A stretch of 47,182 nt of DNA, taken from assembly GCA_034408895.1 (NCBI GenBank), contig JAWXCI010000039.1, positions 1 to 47,182 of the forward strand, in the 5' to 3' direction. The position numbers and the translations under genes were made by a program. Each line of letters opens with the position of its first letter. Within the stretch, counting starts at the first letter, position 1. Below the pieces are notes generated by a model. It did not search any database and was not told the DNA's origin. It was given only the letters and a program-made list of their open reading frames with translations. This stretch comes from UBA4660 sp034408895 (GTDB lineage: Bacteria; Bacteroidota; Bacteroidia; Flavobacteriales_D; Sanyastnellaceae). Positions 33,579 through 42,158 of this stretch are shown in pieces.

Positions 33579-34339
33579 ACAGGTTGGACGAAGTGTTTAA
33601 GAAAAAGAGGGAGCGCATTCTCTCTATCTATTTCACTGCGGGTTTTCCGCAGTTGAATGACACAGTCGAAATTCTTCAACAGCTACAGTCCAGCGGAGTT
33701 GACTTTGTGGAAGTGGGTTTTCCCTTCTCCGACCCACTTGCCGATGGCCCGGTGATTCAGCAAAGCAGTCAACAAGCACTGCAGAATGGAATGACCCTTT
33801 CTCTTGTTTTGAAACAACTTCATGACGTGAAAAACAGCATTGATATTCCGATAGTGTTGATGGGATATCTCAATCCGGTTTTACAAATGGGAGTGGACAA
33901 ATTTCTTGAGGAAAGTGCACGTGCAAATGTGAGTGGAGTCATCCTACCCGATGTGCCACTCGATATGTGGGAAGAAGATTGGGGTAATAAATTCAGGACA
34001 AAAAACATTCATCCCATTCTCCTCATCACCCCCCAAACAAATGATGAACGCGCCCTAAGAATTGACTCTGCCTCCAGCGGATTTGTTTACCTCGTTGCAT
34101 CATCCGGCATAACCGGGAGGCAGCATGGCGAAAGTGATGCTGCCGCGCAATATTTCGCGAGAATCAAAAATCTTGGTTTGAAAAATCCGCTGATGGCAGG
34201 ATTTGGAATTCATGACCGCCAAACTTTCAATGCTGTGTGTGAGCGTGCCAGTGGAGCCATCATCGGTTCAGCTTTTATAAAATACCTCGAAGAACACGGA
34301 ACAAACGACATTCACTCATTCATACAATCAGTACGATGA
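33575..34339 (+). CDS. trpA: tryptophan synthase alpha subunit
   Basis: A 254-residue (beta/alpha)8 subunit that cleaves indole-3-glycerol phosphate and channels indole to TrpB. The catalytic Glu is in FVEVGFPFSDPLADGPVIQ, and the catalytic Asp is in GVILPDVPLD. MGYLNPVLQMG and LVASSGITG are further signatures, and PLMAGFGIHDRQ binds phosphate. It overlaps both trpB and the DAHP synthase gene by 4 bp. Confidence 0.96.
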   Translation: MNRLDEVFKKKRERILSIYFTAGFPQLNDTVEILQQLQSSGVDFVEVGFPFSDPLADGPVIQQSSQQALQNGMTLSLVLKQLHDVKNSIDIPIVLMGYLNPVLQMGVDKFLEESARANVSGVILPDVPLDMWEEDWGNKFRTKNIHPILLITPQTNDERALRIDSASSGFVYLVASSGITGRQHGESDAAAQYFARIKNLGLKNPLMAGFGIHDRQTFNAVCERASGAIIGSAFIKYLEEHGTNDIHSFIQSVR

Positions 34340-35337
34340 TTATCCAACTCGAAGAAAATATTTCACCCGACAAAAAGAAAGCGATTGAACAATTGCTTTC
34401 TGAAATCAACTACAAACCCAACGAAGTGAAAACTGCGGACGGTCATTACCTGGTGTGCATCGGAAAAAATGAATTCGATATCAGGAGTGTGGGCCAGTTG
34501 CGTGGAGTCAAGGATGTTCATCGCGTGAGTGATAGTTACAAACTTGTTTCGCGAAAGTGGAAAGTAAAACCCACTGTAATTGACCTGTGTGACGGTGTGC
34601 AAATAGGTGATGGCAGCATTGCCCTGATGGCCGGCCCGTGCAGTATAGAGAGTGAGGAGCAGGTGAAGAAAGTGATTGACCATCTCGTAAAGAACAACAT
34701 ACGCATCATGCGGGGTGGAGTGTTCAAGCCGCGCAGTTCGCCCTATGCTTTTCGGGGCATGGGCATACCAGGATTGAAGATGTGGCACGAACTGGCAAAG
34801 GCTGCCGGAATAAAAATTATCACTGAGGTGATGCAGGTAAGCCAGATTGCGGAGATGTATGATTATGTGGACATGTTCCAGGTGGGTGCACGCAATTCGC
34901 AAAACTTCAACCTGCTTGATGAGCTTGGTAAGATGGACAAACCGGTTCTCGTAAAGCGGGCTATGAGCGGCACGATTGAAGAACTACTGCACAGTGCTGA
35001 ATACATTTTTTCGCAGGGCAATGAGAAACTCATGCTGTGTGAACGCGGCATCCGCACGTATGAAACAGCTTACAGAAACACTTTCGATATCAACGCACTT
35101 GCCATACTGAAAGAAAAATCCCATTTGCCTGTCATTGCTGACCCATCACACGGCATAGGTGTGCGCGAACATGTTGCAACCATCGCACTTGCATCTGCCA
35201 TGTGTGGCATCGATGGCATCATATACGAAGTGCATGAAAAACCCGAAGAGGCAGCAAGCGATGGTCAGCAGACTTTGAATTTTGAAGAGTCGTGCAGATT
35301 GGCAGAGAGACTAAAGAAACTAGCAATCCATGTTTGA
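34336..35337 (+). CDS. aroF: 3-deoxy-7-phosphoheptulonate synthase (class I-beta DAHP synthase)
   Basis: A 333-residue enzyme of the first shikimate step (PEP + erythrose 4-phosphate to DAHP). The N-terminal ferredoxin-like regulatory domain (about 1-75, including YLVCIGKNEFDIRSVGQL) precedes the (beta/alpha)8 catalytic domain. That domain has MAGPCSIESEEQV, RGGVFKPRSSPYAFRGMG and IADPSHGIGVREHV. This is the AroF/AroG-I-beta type, in which the extra domain can confer aromatic amino acid feedback. Its start overlaps trpA, so it is the last gene of the trp operon and is under the same attenuator. Confidence 0.93.
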   Translation: MIIQLEENISPDKKKAIEQLLSEINYKPNEVKTADGHYLVCIGKNEFDIRSVGQLRGVKDVHRVSDSYKLVSRKWKVKPTVIDLCDGVQIGDGSIALMAGPCSIESEEQVKKVIDHLVKNNIRIMRGGVFKPRSSPYAFRGMGIPGLKMWHELAKAAGIKIITEVMQVSQIAEMYDYVDMFQVGARNSQNFNLLDELGKMDKPVLVKRAMSGTIEELLHSAEYIFSQGNEKLMLCERGIRTYETAYRNTFDINALAILKEKSHLPVIADPSHGIGVREHVATIALASAMCGIDGIIYEVHEKPEEAASDGQQTLNFEESCRLAERLKKLAIHV

Positions 35338-35378
35338 AAATTCAAACAGCTTCATTGGGACTGATCTCCAATGGAAAT

Positions 35379-36020
35379 TTATTTCACGCGTAGCATCATC
35401 AACCCATCCCTTATCGGCAACAAAACATTCTGCACCCGATCATCGCGCTGCACCTTTTCATTCAGTTCGCGCAGTGCTATTGTTTCAATATCTGACGGAT
35501 CGGGTTCGTTCAACACTTTTCCACTCCACAACACATTGTCCACAAGAATCACTGCGCCCCGCTTCAAGTGAGGCATCATCATATTGTAATAATTTACATA
35601 GTTCTCTTTGTCGGCATCCATAAAAACCAAGTCGAAATCTTCCTTCAGATTTGGAATAATATCTTTTGCATTTCCAAAATGTCTTTCAATCTTTTTCCCG
35701 TGATTCGATTGAGAGAAGTATTTGTCTTGTATCCATTGTAACTCATCATTGATATCAATCGTGATCAGCTTTCCATCATTCGTCAATCCTTCGGCAAGAC
35801 ATAGTGCGGAGTAACCCGTGTAAGTTCCAATTTCAAGGATTCGTTTCGGGCCAATCATGTTCGAAATCATGCTGAGCATTCTTCCCTGAAGATGTCCGCT
35901 CAACATGCGTGGCATCAAAACTTTCTGCCAGGTTTCAGTGGAAAGGTGTTGCAACAACTCCGGTTCCTTTTCTGTGTGCGCATTCGCGTAGGCTTCAATT
36001 TCTTCAGGTAGGAAATTCAT
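35379..36020 (-). CDS. O-methyltransferase, caffeoyl-CoA/catechol type
   Basis: A 213-residue SAM-dependent O-methyltransferase. PKRILEIGTYTGYSALCLAEGL is motif I, and LITIDINDE follows. FDLVFMDADKENYVNYYNMMM holds the metal- and substrate-binding Asp residues, and GAVILVDNVLWSGKV the third metal ligand. These match the Mg2+-dependent caffeoyl-CoA O-methyltransferase-like family. The bacterial substrate is unknown. It is convergent with the trp operon, with 41 bp between the stops. Confidence 0.87.
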   Translation of the reverse strand: MNFLPEEIEAYANAHTEKEPELLQHLSTETWQKVLMPRMLSGHLQGRMLSMISNMIGPKRILEIGTYTGYSALCLAEGLTNDGKLITIDINDELQWIQDKYFSQSNHGKKIERHFGNAKDIIPNLKEDFDLVFMDADKENYVNYYNMMMPHLKRGAVILVDNVLWSGKVLNEPDPSDIETIALRELNEKVQRDDRVQNVLLPIRDGLMMLRVK

Positions 36021-36106
36021 AAAAAAATAATTTCAGCAAATCTACTTTGCTCCTTTCCGCCCGCTGCTTGCTGCTGCTGCCAACTTGATACACGTAATTT
36101 CGTCCC

Positions 36107-37390
36107 ATGGATTTTATGGAGCTTTCCAAAAAAATTGAGAATTGGTTGAACAACACTTTCAGTGGCGAAAATCTGGCACTGGCCCATTTCATTATTGGGT
36201 TTGCTTTACTGGCCACTCTCTGTTTTGCTATTTGGTTTTTCACCCGGGAAGTGCTCATCCGTATCATACGAAAAGTTGTTGCAAAAACCCAGAGCACCTG
36301 GGATGATAAATTTTTTGAGTACAAAGTTTTTCGCACACTTTCGCTTATCATCATCGCGGTCATTATCTCCCATGCCGTTCCTGTACTATTCCGGTTTTAT
36401 CCCGGTTGGAGCGAGTATGCAATCATCCTTTCGAAAGTGTACATAGTTGTGGCTGTGCTTATGGCCATTAATGCGATAATAAATGCAGGCGGAGCTGTTC
36501 TTGAATCTGCACCATCACTCCGTGACAAACCGATACGCAGCTATAAGCAAGTGGCAAAAATTATTTTTTTCCTCATCTGCACCATTTTTATTCTCTCCAT
36601 TCTTCTTGGTCAATCACCCATTTACATTTTGGGTGGATTTGGTGCGGTCACTGCGGTGTTGCTCTTGATTTTTCGTGACCCCATTCTTGGCTTCACGGCA
36701 AGCATTCAGATGAGCGCTGTTGATCTGGTTCGTGTTGGCGACTGGATTACGGTAGAGAAATACGGTGCCGATGGCGATGTAATAGAAATAAACCTCACCA
36801 CAGTGAAAGTGCAGAACTGGGATATGACCGTTACCATTGTTCCGGCCTATGCCCTGGTGAGCGAAAGTTTCCGCAACTGGCGAGGCATGGAAGAAAGCCA
36901 GGGACGAAGAATCAAACGATACATCAACATAAAAATATCAAGCATTAAGTATTGTGATGACGACCTGTTCAATCGTTTGCTGCAGGTAGAAAGACTTCAA
37001 TCATTTCTTGAAAAGCGCAAAACCGAAATTGCAGAATACAACCAAAGAAACAACGTGAACAAGGACGTACTCATCAATGGCCGACACCTTACCAACATCG
37101 GAATTTTTCGTGTTTATGCTGAAACCTATCTTGTCCAGAATCCATACATCAATACAGAAATGACGTTTATGGTTCGCCAACTCCAGCCAACTGAACACGG
37201 ACTGCCAGTTGAAATTTACGCTTTCTCAAAAGAAAAGAAACTGGAAGATTATGAATTGATCATTGCCGATATCTTCGATCATCTTCTTGCAGCCGTTCCT
37301 TTCTTCGACCTCGAAACTTTTGAAAGTCCTTCAGGCAGCGATTTAAAGTCAGCAACAACCGAAGCCCAACCCTTATATCCAGAATTGTGA
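36107..37390 (+). CDS. MscS-family mechanosensitive ion channel
   Basis: A 427-residue channel protein with five likely transmembrane segments, about 24-46, 76-97, 104-130, 150-168 and 172-200. The last is the Gly/Ala-rich pore helix (LGGFGAVTAVLLLIFRDPILGFTASIQM). It is followed by the MscS beta domain (VDLVRVGDWITVEKYGADGDVIEINLTTVKVQNWD) and an alpha/beta C-terminal part. It protects cells from hypo-osmotic shock. It overlaps the CPBP gene at GTGA. Confidence 0.9.
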   Translation: MDFMELSKKIENWLNNTFSGENLALAHFIIGFALLATLCFAIWFFTREVLIRIIRKVVAKTQSTWDDKFFEYKVFRTLSLIIIAVIISHAVPVLFRFYPGWSEYAIILSKVYIVVAVLMAINAIINAGGAVLESAPSLRDKPIRSYKQVAKIIFFLICTIFILSILLGQSPIYILGGFGAVTAVLLLIFRDPILGFTASIQMSAVDLVRVGDWITVEKYGADGDVIEINLTTVKVQNWDMTVTIVPAYALVSESFRNWRGMEESQGRRIKRYINIKISSIKYCDDDLFNRLLQVERLQSFLEKRKTEIAEYNQRNNVNKDVLINGRHLTNIGIFRVYAETYLVQNPYINTEMTFMVRQLQPTEHGLPVEIYAFSKEKKLEDYELIIADIFDHLLAAVPFFDLETFESPSGSDLKSATTEAQPLYPEL

Positions 37391-38004
37391 AAGGAAAAAA
37401 AATCATAATGCAACTTGCTCTGCTCACGTTGGTGGGCATGCCAGTCATAGCGATCATCATTGACAGGTTTTCCGAAACCGTTGACCTGCGGCAGACTCTA
37501 TTGGGTGGTGCTCCCTTTTGGCAACAAGTAGCAATTGGAATTGCACTGGGCGGAGTGAGTGGCATCATCGCACAAAAAATTATTGAGCTGCCATTCATGA
37601 ACAAAGTAAATTCCCAGTATGCGTCACTGCTTGGACACTTCAACCTGAACTGGAACGAAATCATTTTTATAGCCATGTGTGCAGGGGTAGGAGAAGAACT
37701 TTTGTTTCGCGGGGCATTGCAACCCCTGATGGGAATAATTCTCACTGCGCTTGTTTTTGTAGCCATTCACGGTTACCTCAATCCGCGCAACTGGAGAGTA
37801 AGTGTGTATGGAATCGCAATGACAGGCGTCATCATCGCCATAGGCTATTCTGCACTATACTTTGGTTTGATCAGCGCAATGATTGCTCACATGGTAATTG
37901 ATATTTACCTTCTTCATAAACTACAGAAGTCCGCCAAGGACCTGAATGTTCCCCGGAGTGAACTCCTGAATGAATTGGAAAAAATGGACCAGGAGGAGAC
38001 TTGA
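37387..38004 (+). CDS. CPBP-family intramembrane metalloprotease
   Basis: A 205-residue polytopic protein. The CPBP/CAAX-protease motifs are present: GEELLFRGALQP with the Glu pair at 103-104 and Arg108, VAIHGY with His128, and AHMVID with His168 and Asp172. The start is the GTG at 37387, overlapping the mscS stop; an ATG at 37408 would omit a basic KGKK lead that suits a membrane N-terminus. Bacterial members include immunity and processing proteases; the substrate here is unknown. Confidence 0.82.
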   Translation: MKGKKIIMQLALLTLVGMPVIAIIIDRFSETVDLRQTLLGGAPFWQQVAIGIALGGVSGIIAQKIIELPFMNKVNSQYASLLGHFNLNWNEIIFIAMCAGVGEELLFRGALQPLMGIILTALVFVAIHGYLNPRNWRVSVYGIAMTGVIIAIGYSALYFGLISAMIAHMVIDIYLLHKLQKSAKDLNVPRSELLNELEKMDQEET

Positions 38005-38019
38005 TAAACGAATATCCAA

Positions 38020-38364
38020 ATGGCGAAAAACAAAAACATTCCTGGGGGAATTGTTTACTCCACCAATCCAAATTTTCAACAGGAATCTGGCGAGCACAAC
38101 AAGAGTTCTTCCGATGTTCCCTCATTGCAAGACCTGCGAGTGTGGCTGGAAAAAAATCATCGCGGGGGTAAAACTGCCACAGTGATAAAAGGATTTGACG
38201 GAAGTGATGCAAATCTCAATTCGCTTGGAAAGACATTGAAACAAAAATGTGGAACAGGCGGAACAGTGAAAGATGGCGAAATCATTATACAAGGTGATCA
38301 CCGCGAGAAAATCGTTGCCCTCTTGTTGCAATTGGGCTACAAGGCGAAAAAAGCAGGGGCATAA
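38020..38364 (+). CDS. SUI1/eIF1-family translation factor
   Basis: A 114-residue protein. After a polar N-terminal third, the SUI1 domain (about 55-112) reads KTATVIKGFDGSDANLNSLGK then CGTGGTVKDGEIIIQGDHRE, the eIF1/YciH signature. Bacterial SUI1 proteins resemble eukaryotic initiation factor 1 and E. coli YciH, which influences fidelity of start-site selection. It follows the CPBP gene by 15 bp on the same strand. Confidence 0.9.
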   Translation: MAKNKNIPGGIVYSTNPNFQQESGEHNKSSSDVPSLQDLRVWLEKNHRGGKTATVIKGFDGSDANLNSLGKTLKQKCGTGGTVKDGEIIIQGDHREKIVALLLQLGYKAKKAGA

Positions 38365-38407
38365 TTCAAGAGAACACAAGAAGACAAATTTGAAAATCCA
38401 TTAACCG

Positions 38408-39568
38408 ATGCCCGATAACGAATTCCGCATTACGGTAAAAACCTTTAAGGACTTTGAGCCTTTGCTCGAATCTGAGATTGTCCAACTTGGAGGAAAAAAT
38501 GTTGAACAGGGAAATCGTGTGGTGCATTTCATGGGCAACGATGAACATGTGTACAGGATGAATTTCTGTTTGCGCACTGCACTTCGCGTTTTGATCCCGA
38601 TAGAAAACTTCATTGTTCATTCCTCAGATGACATGTACCGCAAAGTGAAGCGAGTTGATTGGTCGCGCTTTCTCGATGTCAATTCCACTTTTGCTATTGA
38701 ACCTAACAGTTACTCGCTGTTGTTTCGCCATCCGCACTTTGCATCGCATCGAATGAAAGATGCTATTGCCGATTACTTCACTTCCAAGCATGGCAAGAGG
38801 CCCGATATCAACACCACAAATCCCGATGTGCAATTCGACCTGCACATTGACGCAAACAATCGCGTAACCATTTCTCTCGACAGCAGTGGCCGTTCCCTTA
38901 ACCAGCGTGGTTACCGCAAATCTGGAGCGGATGCTCCACTCAACGAAGTATTGGCAGCCGGCATGATTATGCTGGCAGGATGGAAAGGTGAATCGGATTT
39001 CTACAACCCCATGTGCGGCAGCGGTACACTCGCCATTGAAGCTGCGATGATTGCCAGAAACCTTCCACCACAATCCACCAAACCGGAGTTCGGTTTTATG
39101 CGATGGAAAAATTTCGATGAAGAATTGTGGCGTGAAGTAAAACGTGATTCGTTTGCCAAAACAGTTATTCCTTCGTGCATATTTTTTGCAAGTGATATTG
39201 ATCCCCGGCAATTGAATGTGGCACGCACCAATGTTTCCACGTCAGGTATGGGAGAATTCATCCGGTTAGCTCAAAAAGATTTTATGGATGAGCTACCGAC
39301 TTCTGAAAATGGAATCATTATCATGAATCCACCCTATGGCGAACGCCTTGATGCAGTCAATATTCCTGAACTCTATAAGAAAATTGGCGACCGCCTGAAA
39401 CATAATTGGCCGGGTTTTCAGGTGTGGTTTATTTCATCGAACATGGAGGCCTTAAAAAATTTCGGTCTGAAACCTTCGAAAAAGATCAGGCTACTAAATG
39501 GCTCGCTGGAGTGTCTCTATCAAAAGTTTGAATTGTTTCGGGGTAAAAAAAATGCAGGCGTTGTGTAA
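38408..39568 (+). CDS. THUMP-domain class I rRNA methyltransferase (RlmL N-terminal type)
   Basis: A 386-residue enzyme. Residues about 5-160 form the THUMP-containing RNA-binding part. The methyltransferase core has NPMCGSGTLAIEAAMIARNL at about 200-219 (motif I) and MNPPYGERL at about 306-314, the NPPY catalytic motif of N-methyltransferases. LNQRGYRKSGADAPLNEVLAAG is the linker typical of RlmL/YpsC-type enzymes, which methylate 23S rRNA G2445 (E. coli numbering) in RlmL. It is about half the size of enterobacterial RlmL-RlmK fusions, as expected for the single-domain type. Confidence 0.88.
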   Translation: MPDNEFRITVKTFKDFEPLLESEIVQLGGKNVEQGNRVVHFMGNDEHVYRMNFCLRTALRVLIPIENFIVHSSDDMYRKVKRVDWSRFLDVNSTFAIEPNSYSLLFRHPHFASHRMKDAIADYFTSKHGKRPDINTTNPDVQFDLHIDANNRVTISLDSSGRSLNQRGYRKSGADAPLNEVLAAGMIMLAGWKGESDFYNPMCGSGTLAIEAAMIARNLPPQSTKPEFGFMRWKNFDEELWREVKRDSFAKTVIPSCIFFASDIDPRQLNVARTNVSTSGMGEFIRLAQKDFMDELPTSENGIIIMNPPYGERLDAVNIPELYKKIGDRLKHNWPGFQVWFISSNMEALKNFGLKPSKKIRLLNGSLECLYQKFELFRGKKNAGVV

Positions 39569-39638
39569 TAACTTGTTTCCCTGCATCGTCATAGACCTTG
39601 TTCTCAGTTCAAACTAAAAAATCAAATAAATTACCATT

Positions 39639-40922
39639 ATGAAACAAAACCAATTTTCGGTTCGCTACCCGATGCTGCTTGTTTTGTTACTGTGTGCTTC
39701 GCTGTTCAGGTCGCAACTTGTCACTGAAAAAGCCGAAGTATTCTTTGCCTCCGATAAATCAACGCTTACACGGAATGCACAGAAATCCCTGGATGATTTT
39801 CTTGCTCAACTCACCCTGAACGATGGCTGTTCCCTGCGCATTTACGGTCACACGGACAGTGATGGCAGCACTGACTACAACATCACTCTTGCACAGCAGA
39901 GGTGCGAAAGTGTGATGAGTTACATGCTTTCAAAAAATTTCGATGAAACACGAATTGCTATTGCAGCCTTCGGTGAAGAAAAACCTGTTTCGGAAAATGA
40001 AACCGACACGGGTAAACAGGCTAACCGCAGGGTTGAGATGCTGGTTGATTGCCGGGTTTTGCAATCGGTAATAGCTGCGGCAACAGAAGAAATCCCTGAA
40101 GAAGAAAACAACATGGATAAATTGTTTGCCATACTTCGGGGTGAACCAGAGGTATTCGACATTGATCCACAAAGGGACACCTTAATTGTTTGCAAAGGCG
40201 GAAGCAAACTCCTGTTCAACGCAAACTCATTTAAGCTTTCCTCGGCTGATAACGGCAAGCCGGTGAACATCAACGTACGTGAAGTCTTTTGCAAATCCGA
40301 CATGATCCTACAGAACATGACCACCGGAAAAGACAAGATGATTCTTGAATCGGGCGGTATGCTGGACATTGCAGCTTCAGTGGATGGAAAGTCGGTCAAG
40401 TTGAAAAACGGATCGGAATACACAGCATTGATTCCCAGTGATGATGTTGATCCAAGGATGGAACTTTTTGATGGAAAGCGATTGAATTCACGAAACAAAA
40501 CTGTAAACTGGAAACAGCGAAGCGTGAATAATTTCAATTACTACTATCTGCCGGATGTGCTCAATTGCCAGAAGTACATCTACCGGAACGTGAGGTGCAA
40601 TATGTGGTGCAAAATGAGAATGCGCCTGAGCGGAGATTACAGAAAATTTATGCGGAGCCAAAGGCGTGTGCGAGACATCAGTTGCAAAACAACCACGCAA
40701 TTGAAAAAGCAATACAAAGTAAAAACATACGACCAACTTGTGGAAGCACTTTGGAAAGAACAATTCGCGAAATACGGTGTTGTCAACATAGAGGATTATT
40801 GGGCAGCGGTGAATGCCGAGGCAGAACGAAAGCAAGTTGAGCAAAATCAATTCTTGATGGCAGTGCAAATGCAAATGAGGCAGGCTTCTACATCTTCAAC
40901 AATTCCGGATTTGGTATGGTGA
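39639..40922 (+). CDS. OmpA-domain outer-envelope protein, frame broken near the 3' end (N-terminal part)
   Basis: A 427-residue open frame. A hydrophobic signal segment is at 11-25 and an OmpA C-like peptidoglycan-binding domain at about 32-134 (AEVFFASDKSTLT, RIYGHTDSDGSTDYNITLAQ, KQANRRVEM). The rest (about 150-420) is beta-rich with Cys pairs (CNMWCKMRMRL) and a basic stretch. It ends in MRQASTSSTIPDLVW. The normal continuation, GFYIFNNSGFGMVNCDYF, lies in the -1 frame (see 40916). The protein therefore lacks the last roughly 120 residues expected if it had stayed in frame. This is a one-base deletion or sequencing/assembly error, not a recognisable programmed site. Confidence 0.8.
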   Translation: MKQNQFSVRYPMLLVLLLCASLFRSQLVTEKAEVFFASDKSTLTRNAQKSLDDFLAQLTLNDGCSLRIYGHTDSDGSTDYNITLAQQRCESVMSYMLSKNFDETRIAIAAFGEEKPVSENETDTGKQANRRVEMLVDCRVLQSVIAAATEEIPEEENNMDKLFAILRGEPEVFDIDPQRDTLIVCKGGSKLLFNANSFKLSSADNGKPVNINVREVFCKSDMILQNMTTGKDKMILESGGMLDIAASVDGKSVKLKNGSEYTALIPSDDVDPRMELFDGKRLNSRNKTVNWKQRSVNNFNYYYLPDVLNCQKYIYRNVRCNMWCKMRMRLSGDYRKFMRSQRRVRDISCKTTTQLKKQYKVKTYDQLVEALWKEQFAKYGVVNIEDYWAAVNAEAERKQVEQNQFLMAVQMQMRQASTSSTIPDLVW

Positions 40923-41269
40923 ACTGCGATTACTTCATGCGATACCCCGCTGGTCAAATCATTGCAATGGATGTGTTGAATGAAGACAAGAAGCCGACAT
41001 ATTGCAGTCTTGAGTTCGAAGATGAAAACGTGGTGATGTCTCCCAACTGCACATCGGGCAAATTCAATTTTCCGAATGTTCCCAAAGACAAGATGGCCAC
41101 TGTAGTATGTATTCGCCTTGTAGATGATGAACTGTTTCTTGCCATGAAAGAAATTGTAGTTGACAAGGATGTGGAGGATCTTGAATACAAAAAGGTGACA
41201 CTCGATGAACTGAAAGACAGGCTTGGATTTTTGAATTCGGAGAATCAATACACCGCTATGGCTGATTGA
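40916..41269 (+). CDS. C-terminal part of the frameshifted OmpA-domain protein
   Basis: A 117-residue frame starting at a plausible but probably artificial ATG. The same frame is open back to 40841 and reads GSANANEAGFYIFNNSGFGM before it. The YYIF...GxxNCD pattern is what I expect in one continuous C-terminal domain of Bacteroidota envelope proteins. Restoring one base between about 40861 and 40885 would join it to the upstream frame. Its end is acidic and Lys-rich (DVEDLEYKKVTLDELKDRLG) and has no known motif. A terminator follows 21 bp downstream. Confidence 0.65.
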   Translation: MVNCDYFMRYPAGQIIAMDVLNEDKKPTYCSLEFEDENVVMSPNCTSGKFNFPNVPKDKMATVVCIRLVDDELFLAMKEIVVDKDVEDLEYKKVTLDELKDRLGFLNSENQYTAMAD

Positions 41270-41290
41270 TTTCAATTAATTTCTAAAAGA

Positions 41291-41325
41291 AACCCTTGTT
41301 CAGCAAAAATGAGCAAGGGTTTTTT
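41291..41325 (+). terminator. intrinsic terminator after the OmpA-domain gene
   Basis: A 12-bp stem AACCCTTGTTCA (41291-41302) with TGAGCAAGGGTT (41310-41321) containing one G-T pair, a 7-base loop, and a T-run to 41325. It starts 21 bp after the downstream fragment's stop, supporting the view that the OmpA gene originally ended there. Confidence 0.88.
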
Positions 41326-41375
41326 ATTTCAGTACTTCAACAAAATATCCGGCCTTCTATTTTCACGCCCACAAC

Positions 41376-42158
41376 ATGCAGAAAGAAGACAGAAAAAACA
41401 TTATGGTGACCGGTGCCACATCGGGCTTCGGCCTTGCAATAGCAGAGAAGTTTGCTTCAATGGGATGGAACACCATCATAACCGGAAGAAGGAAGGACCG
41501 ATTGGACGAACTCACTCATCAACTTTCAACAACATACAAAGTAGAGGTACTGCCTCTGGCTTTCGATGTACGGGAAAAGCATGAAGTGCTCGCTCACCTT
41601 TCATCGCTGCCTGATGAATGGAAAAAAATTGATGTGCTGGTGAACAATGCGGGTCTTGCTCTTGGACGTGCACCCTTTCACGAAGCCAGCATGGAAGACT
41701 GGGAAGTGATGCTTGACACAAATGTGAAGGGATTGATGTACGTGTCGCGAGCTGTTGTGAATGCCATGATTGAAAGAAAAAGCGGAACCATCATCAACAT
41801 CGGATCAATTGCAGGAAAAGAAATCTATCCCGGAGGCAATGCATACAGCGCATCAAAATTTGCAGTGGATGCACTGACACGATCCATGCGTATGGATCTT
41901 CTTCCCCACAACATCCGCGTATGCCAGATTTCTCCGGGAGCGGCTGAAACAGAATTTTCTCTGGTGCGCTTTAAGGGCGATGCCGAGAAGGCGAAAAATG
42001 TATATCACGGATTCACTCCCCTGCACGCCAGCGACATTGCCGAAGCTGCATGGTACATTGTTTCCCAGCCCGCGCACGTTTGTATCAACGATATTGTCAT
42101 CATGCCAACGGCACAGGCATCATCCACCCAGGTGCACCGGTCAACTCCTCAATCATGA
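41376..42158 (+). CDS. classical short-chain dehydrogenase/reductase (SDR)
   Basis: A 260-residue oxidoreductase. The cofactor motif TGATSGFGLAIAEKFA is at about 12-27, and NTIITGRRKDRLDEL suggests NADPH preference from the Arg pair. DVLVNNAGLALG and the catalytic INIGSIAGKEIYPGGNAYSA with YSASK follow, giving Ser, Tyr and Lys. The C-terminal CINDIVIMPTAQAS is typical of YdfG/serine-3-dehydrogenase-like SDRs. It overlaps the amidohydrolase gene by 4 bp (ATGA). Confidence 0.9.
   Translation: MQKEDRKNIMVTGATSGFGLAIAEKFASMGWNTIITGRRKDRLDELTHQLSTTYKVEVLPLAFDVREKHEVLAHLSSLPDEWKKIDVLVNNAGLALGRAPFHEASMEDWEVMLDTNVKGLMYVSRAVVNAMIERKSGTIINIGSIAGKEIYPGGNAYSASKFAVDALTRSMRMDLLPHNIRVCQISPGAAETEFSLVRFKGDAEKAKNVYHGFTPLHASDIAEAAWYIVSQPAHVCINDIVIMPTAQASSTQVHRSTPQS

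Noticed and set aside
40861..40890. Programmed -1 ribosomal frameshift in the OmpA-domain gene
   Set aside because: No slippery heptamer and no clear downstream structure; a one-base deletion or sequencing error explains the break more simply.
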